A stretch of DNA of 64,000 nt from an uncultured Christensenella sp. (GTDB taxonomy: Bacteria; Bacillota; Clostridia; Christensenellales; UBA3700), in the NCBI GenBank assembly GCA_910583995.1, contig CAJTYW010000003.1, positions 100,512-164,511 on the forward strand, given 5' to 3'. Both the position numbers and the translations under genes were made by a program. Below, piece by piece: positions 25,274 to 34,130 of the stretch (its first letter is position 1; each line of letters begins with the position of its first letter). The notes under the pieces were generated by a model. That model searched no databases, was not told the DNA's origin, and saw only the letters and a list, made by a program, of their open reading frames with translations.

Positions 25274-28200
25274 TTAATCCTGGTGTTTTTGGTTAATGTC
25301 ACGTTTTTGTGCATTAGCCTTGTTGTAGTCGACTCTGTTTCTATTATAAGTTTCTGTGCCTTTTTCGTTAAAGTTGCCTTTTCTTGAGAATTTATCAAAT
25401 ACATTGAATTTCTTAAGTGCAAATATTACAACAACGATTATTAGTAGTAGACCGATTATACCAGTAGTGATATAAAGCCATAGTAATGGGTCAAGGTCTT
25501 TTACTTTTTCTTCTTCAGGGTCTTTATTCAAGTCGTCTTCAGTAAATACTATTCTGTGTTTGTATTCAGTAACAGTTTTATCAAACTCAAATTTGCTTTC
25601 GTCGTCGCCGCTAGCAGGGTATTTATCTTCAGGTACTTGTTCGTTAAATCTATCTTCTGTAATTTCGCTTATAGCTACGTTATCTACAAATAGGTAACCA
25701 GAAACATAATTATCTTCACCTGAAGTACCAAGAGAAACACTTAATTCAACATTGTCAATATCTGCATTATCTTGAGTTGCAACGAAGAATGAATATTTTT
25801 TCCAAGCTCCGTTAGTATTTACTTTAATACCTCTTGCATCGTTACTAGAGAACTCGTAAGTTGAATTGTGAAGTTTCAATTGAATTGTAGCATTTTTATC
25901 TTGTATTTCGTAAGTTAATACATACAAGCTAATTTCATAATACTTGTTTTCTGTCAAGCTGTTTTCAGCAAGAGTAGTAGTATAAGTGTATTCTGATTTA
26001 GCATTGTTGTGAATTACTAATACATTGCTGTTGCTAGAACCTTCAATACTTTCTTGATAATTAGTGAAGTTGAAGTGTGGAGCAGTGTTCATAATTTCAA
26101 GAATCTTATCAAAGTCTATACCTTTGTTAGTCTTGCCTTCTTCATATTCTCCACCAAACCAACCAGAACTGCTGTGGTCACGATTGAATACACCTGCAAT
26201 AGATTTGCCTTCGCCGTCTGGAGCATCTGTATCAGCGTGTGAACCTGTCCAACCATCTGGAGTATCTAGTTTCTTATCGTCACTATTATCTGTAGAGTTG
26301 TCAAAAGTTGTAGTGCTAAATGTAGTTGCAATTTCAGTTTTTTCATTTAAGTTTTTAATTAATTTTTCGTACAAGTCTTTGTTTGTGATTTCGTTAAATG
26401 AAGGTCTGTCAAAGAAGACTGTTCCGCTTGAAATTGAATCTTGATTATCACCAAGTTTTAGTTGAAGATAAACTGTTGAGTTGTCAAAACCTGCATTGAT
26501 ATAAAATTTATATTCATCCCAACCTGTAGTGTCAGCTGTTATTGTAAAGCTTTCAATATTTGTTTTTGAAGAAGATTGCAAGTTGATTGTTGCAGTAGTT
26601 CCTTCATACAAATAAGCCCAAACAGATAATTCGTAATATTTACCTTTTGACAAACTGATTGAAGGAGAAGTGAAGCCCCAAGGTTTATCAATTTGGCTCT
26701 CAAGTGCTTTTTGAGTGCTGATAACAAGTACATTATCATTGTTTTGAGCAACTTGTGAATTCCAGCCTGCCATAATGTCGTTTACTTTTAGCAAACCTTT
26801 TTGATAAGTGTTGTTAACATTATAAACTCCTGCATAAAGGTCTTTTAGATATTCTTTAGAAGAAGTAGTCCAACTTAATGGTAAACCGAAAGTAGCTTTA
26901 GTATTTTTGTCTAAGAAATCTTTCTCATCAAAATCGTCATATTCTGTTTTAGTAGCAGAAATATCAACTTGGTTGAACTCTGCATTTGAAATGTTAAGAC
27001 TTTCTGATTTGAAAGAATGTTTTTTAACATAATCACCTGAAGATTCAGAGTTGTAATCAGAGTAGTTAACTTTGTACATTTCAAAATCTTTGATAGAAAC
27101 TTTACCTTTTACAAGTGTGTCTGGGGTTAAGTTGCTACCGCTACCCATAACAATTTCGTAGTAAATTTCGCTTGTTTCTTTTAAATCACCTTGAATTAAA
27201 AATGCAAATTCTATATAACCATCGCTGTCAATATCGTCGTCTTCTAGTCCTTCAGAGTTGAACTCACTTATTTTGGTGATTTCTGTATCTTTACCATCTC
27301 TTACTTTTTTGTAAAGGATAATTTCAACACCTTTATTTTCGTCAATTAATTCTGTTTTAACTTTGAATGATAATCTGTAGTGATTATTTGCTTCAATAGT
27401 TATAAGGTTTTTATATTTATATTTAGTAATACTAGGTTTTTTGTTTTCAAGTGTAATAACTTGATTGCTTGAAGTTAACTCACCACGATAACTATTTGGA
27501 ATACCATCGTGTTTGTCATAGGTAGATTGTTCGTAGTTATTTGGATTTGTAATGATTGTGCTATCAAGCAAATTTTCGCCCAATGTAGATTCAAGATTTG
27601 CTTGGTAAGCTTCGTCAGCATTTTTATACTCATCTTCAGTGATAGTCTCTAAAGTAATTTCGTCAAAGAATGCTGCACCGATTGCGTTATCGCTATGGTT
27701 TTTGCCACCTTTACCCAATCCTACTTGAACATAAATTTCTTTAGTTCTCTTTTGGTCACCTTGGATAAAGAAGGTAACTGCTTTCCATTCTCCGTCAGCT
27801 GAAACGATATTATCAATTGATTTGATTTGTTCGTTTTTATCTGTAGAAGTTTTTAGCATTACATAAGCACCATTTTGTTCAATATTTTTAGTTTGAACCC
27901 AAACAGTTAATTTGTAATAGTTTCCTGCAGAAATTTTTAATCTGTTATCAGACCTATATCCATAAGCAGTTGCCTTAATATTGTTTAGCATTAAAAATTT
28001 GCTGTCATTGCCTTTTGGATTAACATTTTCAGCAATAGTAGGAATGCCTATAGCGTTTTTATCAATAACGCCGCGTACCAAATAGTCAGTACTTGATGGA
28101 GCAGTGTCACCATTTTCACCTGTGCTTGAAACACCTGTCCATTTACGAGCAGTGAATGGTTGTTCTGTACCACTAATATTTATAAATGACATATCGCCGT

Positions 28201-28993
28201 TAGTTAAATCATTATAACCTTGTTGTTCATTGCCTGCACTGGCTTTTACAAAGTCATTGTATTTTTCTTCTGCGGTTTTGCCACCTTCGTCGTCTTTAAC
28301 TTCGCTTACAACTACATTATCAAAGAAGGCATAGCCGTTAGAAAGTTTATTATCCTTTTTACCATCTTTACCATTTGACAAAACTACACTAATAGAATTG
28401 CTTGAAAGGTTAGATGTTTTTAGCATAACTGTAAATGTTTGCCAGCTACCACCTGTTTTAATTCTTTCAAATTCAACAAATGCGTCGCCACCAACTTTAA
28501 TATAAGCACCATAGCTATCTTCAGTAAGCTTGTCTGTTTTTACAGAAATTTTAATTTCAAAATACTTGTTTGCATTTAAACTGAAATTGCTTGATGTATA
28601 TTTGTAAGAGTTATCCTTTTTGTTGTAAATCATAAGGATATTTGTATCTGTTGTTGCAACAGCACCTGGATTAGGTAGTCTGTTCCAGATTTTCTTATTT
28701 TTATCATAAGCTGTTTTTTCAGTGTCGATAACACCTGCTACCAAAGAATCGTCGTCAGTATCAGTAGAATTGCCTGAAGAAGTACTTCCTGCAGAGCCTG
28801 TCCAACTGCCGGGGATTTTTGGGAAGGCGTCAGATGTAGTCACTTCAAAGTTACCATTAGCGATAAATTCACTTGTGTCTTTTACTTCCCCTACTGCATC
28901 ATCATCTTTGTCGCACGCAATAAGTGTAGTTAACATTGTAATGCACAAAATGATTATCAATAGAACTGTCAAAAATTTGTATTTTTTGTTCAT
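25274..28993 (-). CDS. Giant repeat lipoprotein with carbohydrate-binding-like domains and a C-terminal membrane anchor
   Basis: 1239 residues. The N-terminus is a lipoprotein signal peptide with lipobox LIAC (Cys27). About five divergent repeats of roughly 200-220 residues follow, beginning near residues 45, 260, 475, 675 and 905. Each has an N-terminal G.F/NGD..., P.SW or WTG segment, a YYKL/YFEI.V.V.T strand, W..Y.F/T.FIQG strand, and a closing FFD...L/V..I segment. That is the jelly-roll pattern of galactose-binding/CBM4_9-like modules, so glycan binding at the cell surface is likely. The end has one membrane helix (about 1160-1182, LWLYITTGIIGLLLIIVVVI) and a basic tail. A lipid anchor and a membrane helix in one protein is unusual. 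No catalytic domain is seen. RBS AAGGTGGT. Confidence 0.7.
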   Translation of the reverse strand: MNKKYKFLTVLLIIILCITMLTTLIACDKDDDAVGEVKDTSEFIANGNFEVTTSDAFPKIPGSWTGSAGSTSSGNSTDTDDDSLVAGVIDTEKTAYDKNKKIWNRLPNPGAVATTDTNILMIYNKKDNSYKYTSSNFSLNANKYFEIKISVKTDKLTEDSYGAYIKVGGDAFVEFERIKTGGSWQTFTVMLKTSNLSSNSISVVLSNGKDGKKDNKLSNGYAFFDNVVVSEVKDDEGGKTAEEKYNDFVKASAGNEQQGYNDLTNGDMSFINISGTEQPFTARKWTGVSSTGENGDTAPSSTDYLVRGVIDKNAIGIPTIAENVNPKGNDSKFLMLNNIKATAYGYRSDNRLKISAGNYYKLTVWVQTKNIEQNGAYVMLKTSTDKNEQIKSIDNIVSADGEWKAVTFFIQGDQKRTKEIYVQVGLGKGGKNHSDNAIGAAFFDEITLETITEDEYKNADEAYQANLESTLGENLLDSTIITNPNNYEQSTYDKHDGIPNSYRGELTSSNQVITLENKKPSITKYKYKNLITIEANNHYRLSFKVKTELIDENKGVEIILYKKVRDGKDTEITKISEFNSEGLEDDDIDSDGYIEFAFLIQGDLKETSEIYYEIVMGSGSNLTPDTLVKGKVSIKDFEMYKVNYSDYNSESSGDYVKKHSFKSESLNISNAEFNQVDISATKTEYDDFDEKDFLDKNTKATFGLPLSWTTSSKEYLKDLYAGVYNVNNTYQKGLLKVNDIMAGWNSQVAQNNDNVLVISTQKALESQIDKPWGFTSPSISLSKGKYYELSVWAYLYEGTTATINLQSSSKTNIESFTITADTTGWDEYKFYINAGFDNSTVYLQLKLGDNQDSISSGTVFFDRPSFNEITNKDLYEKLIKNLNEKTEIATTFSTTTFDNSTDNSDDKKLDTPDGWTGSHADTDAPDGEGKSIAGVFNRDHSSSGWFGGEYEEGKTNKGIDFDKILEIMNTAPHFNFTNYQESIEGSSNSNVLVIHNNAKSEYTYTTTLAENSLTENKYYEISLYVLTYEIQDKNATIQLKLHNSTYEFSSNDARGIKVNTNGAWKKYSFFVATQDNADIDNVELSVSLGTSGEDNYVSGYLFVDNVAISEITEDRFNEQVPEDKYPASGDDESKFEFDKTVTEYKHRIVFTEDDLNKDPEEEKVKDLDPLLWLYITTGIIGLLLIIVVVIFALKKFNVFDKFSRKGNFNEKGTETYNRNRVDYNKANAQKRDINQKHQD

Positions 28994-29048
28994 TTTACCA
29001 CCTTTGTCTAATATTACTATTATTATATTTGATAAATAATCGTTTATT

Positions 29049-29077
29049 ATTATATACTATTATTAAAAATAATGCAA
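29049..29077 (-). promoter_or_regulatory. Sigma-A-type promoter for the giant lipoprotein
   Basis: On the minus strand TTGCAT, a 17-base spacer and TATAAT, 56 bases before the start codon. The rest of this 320-base intergenic gap (29078-29314) holds no gene or structure that I can support. Confidence 0.65.
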
Positions 29078-29314
29078 TAGTTTATAAGTATTTTTTTGTT
29101 TTATTTTCATTAATAACTGAAACTAACGATTGCTTTTAGAAATTTTATGTCGATTATTTTTTGCGTCCAACTATTGTGGTAATCCATTGTTTTACAAAAT
29201 AGTATCGATTTTTTTAAGCTTTTAATTAAAATCAATTAACAAAATTTCTTGTTATTTTACAAAAAATTATCTGTTAAAATTAATATTTTTTGATAAAATC
29301 CACATATTAAAATT

Positions 29315-29707
29315 ATGAGAGTAGAGCAAAAAATAAAGAAAAATAGCAAATTAAAATTTGTATTTGTGTCCATTGCAAGTAGTTTTGTAGGTTTAATTAA
29401 TGGATTGTTAGGGGCAGGTGGTGGTTCGCTTGTTGTACCACTTTATGAGTCGGGTATGGATTTGGAAGCAAAAAAATCTCACGCTACGGCAATTGCAACA
29501 ATGTTGCCTACTTGTATAGTTAGCGGAATTATATATTTGTTAGGCGGTAACTTTGATTGGCTCAGTGGTGGAGTGATAACTGCAGGTGTAATCATTGGCG
29601 GAATTATCGGTTCAATTTTGCTTAAATTTATAAAAAATGATTTTCTGTCATTGGTGTTTTATTTTATTATGATATATGCGGGAATAAAACTTTTGCTACC
29701 AAGTTAA
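29315..29707 (+). CDS. Half-size TauE/SafE-family permease, first of a pair
   Basis: 130 residues with a basic N-terminus and four predicted membrane helices. Residues around 24-40 (GLINGLLGAGGGSLVVPL) carry the glycine-rich motif of TauE/SafE sulfite/sulfoacetate exporters, and SHATAIATMLPTCIVSGIIYL matches the following helix. Full-length members have about 250 residues made of two such halves, so this is one repeat. The protein ends cleanly with a helix and a stop. A second half-size protein lies 188 bases downstream. The two may form a heterodimeric transporter for an organosulfur or similar anion. No good ribosome binding site is seen before this ATG, so the start is less certain. Confidence 0.75.
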   Translation: MRVEQKIKKNSKLKFVFVSIASSFVGLINGLLGAGGGSLVVPLYESGMDLEAKKSHATAIATMLPTCIVSGIIYLLGGNFDWLSGGVITAGVIIGGIIGSILLKFIKNDFLSLVFYFIMIYAGIKLLLPS

Positions 29708-29895
29708 AAGCTGACATTACAATTGTGGATTTTATTGTTTATCGCAATAACAACTCGTGTTATTAGCTATGTTTTGAAAACTTATAAATACTAAAATTGT
29801 AAAATAATGTCGATTTTCTACTTGCTTTATTAAAAAGAAAGTAGAAAATTGACAAGTTTAAAGGTTTAAAATTACATATTTAAAGGGGGAATATA

Positions 29896-30333
29896 ATGGA
29901 GTACTTACTTTACATTTTATTTGGTGCATTAGGCGGATTAATAGGTGGTATGGGAATGGGTGGTGGTACAATACTAATACCGCTACTTACTTTGTTTTTA
30001 GATATACCGCAATTGCAAGCTCAAACGATAAATTTGATTTCTTTTATACCAATGGCAGTTGTTTCGCTTATCATTCATATTAAAAACAAACTTGTAGACT
30101 TTGGGGCACTTTTTAAGGTTTTACCATTCGCTTTGGGATTTAGTATAATAAGTTCATTTTTTGCTTTAAAAATCAATAGTGGCGTTTTAAGGACGATTTT
30201 CGGCGTGTTTATGTTGATTATCGGTTGTATTTTTATGATAAAAACTTTAAAAAACTATTTATTCAGGTATTTTTCTAGCCATAAAAACGCTAATTTAATT
30301 ACCAAAATCAAACTTTTGGTTAAGGTAAAATAA
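29896..30333 (+). CDS. Half-size TauE/SafE-family permease, second of a pair
   Basis: 145 residues, four predicted membrane helices and a basic C-terminal tail. The N-terminal motif GALGGLIGGMGMGGGTILIPLL is written here in two parts (GALGGLIGGMGMGGG, TILIPLL) and is the same glycine-rich repeat start as in its neighbour; QAQTINLISFIPMAVVSLIIH follows as the second helix. The gene starts after AAGGGGGAATATA. Each half keeps its own start, ribosome site or stop and its own glycine motif, and both halves resemble an N-terminal repeat, so this is not one broken gene. It probably assembles with the upstream partner. Confidence 0.75.
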   Translation: MEYLLYILFGALGGLIGGMGMGGGTILIPLLTLFLDIPQLQAQTINLISFIPMAVVSLIIHIKNKLVDFGALFKVLPFALGFSIISSFFALKINSGVLRTIFGVFMLIIGCIFMIKTLKNYLFRYFSSHKNANLITKIKLLVKVK

Positions 30334-30383
30334 AATTAATGTAAAATTTTTATATTTAGTGTAGATTTTTATATTATTATGTG

Positions 30384-30481
30384 TTATAATGGGGCTATAG
30401 AAAATATAGAAAAGTTTTAATTATTTGTTTTAAGGTGTCTGACTCAGTTGTGTGCGATTAAAACAAATAAATGTTTTAATC
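30384..30481 (+). promoter_or_regulatory. Promoter and leader with two mutually exclusive hairpins upstream of the Ppx/GppA gene
   Basis: After TATAAT (30384-30389) the leader contains TTATTTGTTTTAA (30421-30433), perfectly complementary over 13 bases to TTAAAACAAATAA (30458-30470). The 3' arm of that stem is shared with a second perfect hairpin, GATTAAAACA (30456-30465) with TGTTTTAATC (30472-30481). Only one can form at a time. No T run follows, so this is not a standard terminator. Confidence 0.4.
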
Positions 30482-30557
30482 AAATTACAAAAGTTTAAAA
30501 GTGCAAATGTTTTTTGTTAATATTTGTACAATCAGCATTTTAATGCGAAGGAGTTTT

Positions 30558-32072
30558 ATGGAGAGAATAGGAATAATTGACCTTGGCTCTAATTCTGCAA
30601 GATTGGTTTTGGTAAATGTTCACGAAGGCGGTTATTTTGCTGTATTCGACGAGCTTAAAGAGTCAGTAAGACTTGCTCAAGGTATGGACGAAGATGGTGT
30701 ATTAAGTCCTGCAAGAGTTGAACAAACTATAAAAACATTGCAAATGTTTAGGCGTTTGTGTGATTCTAACAAAGTTAGCAGAATTTATGCTTATGCAACA
30801 GCCGCTGTTAGAAATGCAAAAAATCAACACAGCTTTTTGGCAGAAGTACAATTGAAATGTGGTTTCAAATTGGAAATATTAGATGACGAGCAAGAAGCTC
30901 AAATGGTTTATCAAGGCGTAATAAACAGTATGGATATTCCTAGGGGCTTGATTATGGATATTGGCGGTGGCAGTACACAGTTGATATACTACAACCGCAA
31001 AAATATTTTGGGACACGCAACTATTCCTTATGGTGCTGTTACATTGACAGAAAAATTCAGAACTGTTACATATAGACCGCAAGAGCGTGCTGAAAAAATA
31101 AAAGCCTTTTTCCTTGAAGAATTGGATAAAGTTGAATTTTTAAAAGAAATTGAGCCTGAAGTTAGATTTATAGGTGTCGGGGGTTCTTTTAGAAATGTAG
31201 GTAAAATTAGCCGTATGCTTAGAAAGTATCCACTTAATATGTTACATAACTATGTGGTACCATCTAGTGAGTTTAATAGCATTTACAACAATATAAAATC
31301 ACTTGATTTGGATAAAACTATGAAAATTAAAGGTTTGTCCAGTGTGCGTGCGGATATATTCCCATCAGCTTTAGCTGCAGTAAGTGCGGTATTTGAAAAA
31401 TTGAACTTTAACGATGTTACTATTTCAGGTTGTGGTCTTCGTGAAGGTGCAATGTTTAAAATTGCTGTGCCTTCAACTAATGACAAACCAATTAGTGATG
31501 TTTTAGGTCATAGCTTATACACAACTTTAAATTTTTATCAAGAAAATATCGGACACGCAGAGCAAGTTTACAATTTGTCTGTACAACTATTTAAGCAATT
31601 AAGAGTTTTGCATAAATTGCCACGTGCTTATGTGAAAGTGTTAAGAGTTGCGGCAATGCTTCACGATACTGGTAATAAGATTAAGTATTATGACCACCAT
31701 AAACATAGCGCTTACATAATTTTACACAGCAATCTTTATGGTATATCTCACAAAGACTTGGTTATGAGTGCAATGGTTGCAAGTATGCACAGAAAAGGCG
31801 AACTTGATGCAAGTACTTTTATGAAATACAGAGATATGATTACAGAAGAAGATTTGTATGCAGTTTTAAAACTTGGTGTGATTGTGAGAATTGCAGAGTC
31901 ACTTGACAGGTCAATGGATAGCGTTATTAAGGAAATCAATTGCGATGTCTTGGGTGATAGCGTAATTATGAAAACAGAAGCAGTTGGCGATTGTTCATTA
32001 GAAATTAAAAACGCTTTGTCTGCAACTGCGGAATTTAAAAAGCACTTTAATAAAAACTTGCAAATTTTATAA
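30558..32072 (+). CDS. Ppx/GppA-family exopolyphosphatase with C-terminal HD domain
   Basis: 504 residues from ATG 30558, chosen over the longer frame because GAAGGAG precedes it and MERIGIIDLGSNSARLVL is the standard start. The N-terminal ASKHA ATPase-like fold hydrolyses polyphosphate or (p)ppGpp: IDLGSNSARL, AYATAAVRNA, MDIGGGSTQL and GVGGSFRNVGKI. From about residue 320 an HD domain follows (LRVAAMLHDTGNKIKYYDHHKHSAYII), also seen in full-length Ppx proteins. The likely role is turnover of polyphosphate or guanosine pentaphosphate in stress; which substrate cannot be told. A leader with alternative hairpins lies upstream and a strong terminator downstream. Confidence 0.9.
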   Translation: MERIGIIDLGSNSARLVLVNVHEGGYFAVFDELKESVRLAQGMDEDGVLSPARVEQTIKTLQMFRRLCDSNKVSRIYAYATAAVRNAKNQHSFLAEVQLKCGFKLEILDDEQEAQMVYQGVINSMDIPRGLIMDIGGGSTQLIYYNRKNILGHATIPYGAVTLTEKFRTVTYRPQERAEKIKAFFLEELDKVEFLKEIEPEVRFIGVGGSFRNVGKISRMLRKYPLNMLHNYVVPSSEFNSIYNNIKSLDLDKTMKIKGLSSVRADIFPSALAAVSAVFEKLNFNDVTISGCGLREGAMFKIAVPSTNDKPISDVLGHSLYTTLNFYQENIGHAEQVYNLSVQLFKQLRVLHKLPRAYVKVLRVAAMLHDTGNKIKYYDHHKHSAYIILHSNLYGISHKDLVMSAMVASMHRKGELDASTFMKYRDMITEEDLYAVLKLGVIVRIAESLDRSMDSVIKEINCDVLGDSVIMKTEAVGDCSLEIKNALSATAEFKKHFNKNLQIL

Positions 32073-32087
32073 TTTTAAATAAAAATA

Positions 32088-32119
32088 AAAAAAGGTAGCT
32101 TATGGTAGCTGCCTTTTTT
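32088..32119 (+). terminator. Intrinsic terminator after the Ppx/GppA gene
   Basis: AAGGTAGCT (32092-32100) pairs with AGCTGCCTT (32107-32115) with one G-T pair, followed by TTTTTG. Confidence 0.85.
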
Positions 32120-32320
32120 GTGTGTAATATTGGTTAAAAATTTCGTACTAAAATTATTTAAAATTTAATATGTAAGTATAACTTGTTTTTAGCTTGCAAA
32201 TTTTATTAATTTTAAAACTTGTAAAGAACTATAGGAAATCAAAAATTTATTTTGCATTTACTGACATAAAAACACATTAACTTTTTTGTAAACATTTTTA
32301 AATGATGCAAAAAACAATAA

Positions 32321-32355
32321 AAAACTATTATCTACAATGTGTGGATAATAGTTTT
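32321..32355. terminator. Perfect 12-bp hairpin in the 32120-32535 gap
   Basis: AAAACTATTATC (32321-32332) pairs with GATAATAGTTTT (32344-32355) around an 11-base loop, with A's before and T's after. It could stop transcripts from either side. No gene is seen in this gap. Confidence 0.45.
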
Positions 32356-32454
32356 TATAAAATTTAGTATATTGGCTATAAAAATATTAAAATATATTAG
32401 TGAATGCAGATATAATCATATTTATTTATAATAAAAATTTTAACTATAAAAGAG

Positions 32455-32538
32455 TAGTCAGTTTAAAATACACCAATAAAATGCAAAATCTACAATATGT
32501 AGATATGCTCATATCGTGATATCTGCATTTGATGACTA
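32455..32538 (-). other. Nested inverted repeats at the 3' end of the NYN-like gene
   Basis: TAGTCA/TGACTA (32455-32460, 32533-32538) enclose AAATGCA/TGCATTT (32479-32485, 32524-32530), which enclose ATCTACA/TGTAGAT (32488-32494, 32498-32504). The outer arm includes the stop codon of the minus-strand gene. It may be a processed or protective 3' RNA structure; a classical T run is absent. Confidence 0.4.
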
Positions 32539-33243
32539 ATTGATTTCTCTTCTTAATTGTTTAAGTTTTATATATGTGTAAATCTTTTTTATCTGTTCGG
32601 GAGTAAGCTTTGTTGTTGTAATCTTTTGACCCGGCGTGTAAGTAGTAATATCGCTGTTTTTTATTTCGGATAATCTACTTGTTATATCGGTTATATTATG
32701 TACGCTATTTATGTTGTCGCCTGTCTCTTCAGTTGCAAGTAAGCTTTCGCTTGTTTCCAGTAAATCGCTATCTGCCATTATATCCGTTTGTGTAACTGTA
32801 TTGTTTTGACTGATATTGCTATAATATGCTTGATTTTGCTTAACTGAAAAATCAATATTATGTATTGTTGAGATTGTTTCCGCTTGTCTTAAACTTGTTG
32901 GCATAATTTTTGAGTAATTGACTTGCATATCATTTAGTTTGTTAAACAAAAACTCACTTTCAAATTCCCCACACAAGATATAAACTTGTAAATAATTGTT
33001 TTTGGCACATAATTCTATTGTATCTAATGCTTGCGGAATATCCAGTGCAACTTTTTTTCTGCTACCATTGTAATTATGTATTATTTCATTGTTTACAAAA
33101 GGCAACTTATTGTGTTTTTGCTCAATATAGTTATAAATGTGTATTTCAAGATTATCACTTGGAATATTTTCAATCAAGTGGGAATAACTCTGAGTATTCA
33201 GTCTTGTTGTGTTTAAATCAATAGTCAAAAGATAATTGTGCAA
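32536..33243 (-). CDS. Unrecognised protein, N-terminal region possibly NYN/PIN-like
   Basis: 235 residues, no signal peptide or membrane helix. The first 120 residues (LLTIDLNTTRLN; KKVALDIPQALDTIELCAKNN; LQVYILCGEFESEFLFNKL) follow the order of NYN/PIN nuclease domains: an acidic residue in the first strand, then VA.D...A.D..., then a strand with SGD.DF in active members. Here that last motif is CGEFESE, so catalytic residues are at best partly kept. The middle is Ser/Thr/Asp-rich and probably disordered (130-200), and the end is a basic helix (about 205-235). The gene follows the OGG-type glycosylase by 2 bases and is probably co-transcribed, hinting at a DNA- or RNA-linked role. Confidence 0.4.
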   Translation of the reverse strand: MHNYLLTIDLNTTRLNTQSYSHLIENIPSDNLEIHIYNYIEQKHNKLPFVNNEIIHNYNGSRKKVALDIPQALDTIELCAKNNYLQVYILCGEFESEFLFNKLNDMQVNYSKIMPTSLRQAETISTIHNIDFSVKQNQAYYSNISQNNTVTQTDIMADSDLLETSESLLATEETGDNINSVHNITDITSRLSEIKNSDITTYTPGQKITTTKLTPEQIKKIYTYIKLKQLRREIN

Positions 33244-33245
33244 AA

Positions 33246-34046
33246 TTACTCCTTATTTTCTTCCCGTTTGTTATAAAACAGATATTGCTGTGCGTATCCT
33301 GCGTTTTCTCCGTACAATTTAATAAGATTTTCTCTCATAATTTTAGGAGAAGGGTATTCATTAAATAAATCTTGATATATTTTTTTTACCCAAGTATCTA
33401 CAGGAAATACGTCCATTTTGTGATATCCAAATAATAGTATGCAGTCTGCAACTTTAGGTCCTACGCCCACAAGATTGTCGCATAAATATTTATTTGCTTC
33501 ATATCCGTTTACTTGATTAGGAAAAGATAAATTTATTTGATTTTCAGCAAGAGTTTTAATAGACTTTTCAAGATAAGATGCTCTATAACCGCAACCCATT
33601 GCTTTAAAGTCACTTTCCTTAATAGCTGATAGTTCCGCTAAAGTAGGAAATTTCCCATTAGGTGCTATTCTGTTTAAAATACCTTGTATCCTTGGAATAT
33701 TATTGTTTGCGGAAATTATAAAACTAATTATTGTTTCCAAAATATCTTGTCTTAAAATTCTTATTCCGTAGCCGTATTTAATTGCACTATCCATCATAGG
33801 CAAACCTTTTAGTTCTTCCTTTATTTTGGAATAATCGCAATTTAAATCAAAATAGTTTTCAAAATAATCTCTATCTTCGTTTTCAATAATTATTTCGTCT
33901 TTATTTTGATAAAGTACAGCTTTTTTATCCAAAGAATACACTTCGGCATAAGTATCATTTATAGTGAATCGAAAAAGTTGTCCGCACTCTAATGTTTGTT
34001 TAATATTAAAATCTTTTGCTTCAGTTATTATAGTATTATTTTGCAT
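33246..34046 (-). CDS. OGG1-type 8-oxoguanine DNA glycosylase
   Basis: 266 residues from the ATG at 34046, preferred to 34088 because AAAGG precedes it and MQNNTI fits the family start. The N-terminal OGG_N-like domain has TLECGQLFRF (family W/L.C.GQ.FRW). The helix-hairpin-helix-GPD core reads NLVGVGPKVADCILLF with nucleophile Lys198 and VFPVDTWVKKIY with Asp217, as in bifunctional OGG glycosylases that excise 8-oxoguanine and nick the strand. No C-terminal 4Fe-4S loop is present, as expected for this group. It heads a two-gene minus-strand unit with the possible NYN protein and lies divergent from the MATE gene across the tandem structured elements. Confidence 0.85.
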   Translation of the reverse strand: MQNNTIITEAKDFNIKQTLECGQLFRFTINDTYAEVYSLDKKAVLYQNKDEIIIENEDRDYFENYFDLNCDYSKIKEELKGLPMMDSAIKYGYGIRILRQDILETIISFIISANNNIPRIQGILNRIAPNGKFPTLAELSAIKESDFKAMGCGYRASYLEKSIKTLAENQINLSFPNQVNGYEANKYLCDNLVGVGPKVADCILLFGYHKMDVFPVDTWVKKIYQDLFNEYPSPKIMRENLIKLYGENAGYAQQYLFYNKREENKE

Positions 34047-34081
34047 AATATTTTTACCTTTTGTGTCGAAATTTTGTATGT

Positions 34082-34111
34082 AGTACAAAAAAGAACAATT
34101 AATATTGTCAA
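34082..34111 (-). promoter_or_regulatory. Possible promoter for the OGG-type gene
   Basis: On the minus strand TTGACA (complement of 34106-34111), an 18-base spacer and TGTACT (complement of 34082-34087). The same bases also form AGTACAAA/TTTGTACT and ACAAT/ATTGT arms on the plus strand. Confidence 0.4.
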
Positions 34112-34130
34112 AATTTGTACTTTTTTATAA

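Noticed and set aside
29315..30333. The two TauE/SafE halves as one frameshifted pseudogene
   Set aside because: A gap of 188 bases separates them, the second has its own ribosome site, and both carry an N-terminal-type glycine motif, so they are two genes.
34082..34121. Plus-strand hairpin AGTACAAA/TTTGTACT with T run as a terminator
   Set aside because: No plus-strand gene ends here; the bases fit a minus-strand promoter for the glycosylase gene better.
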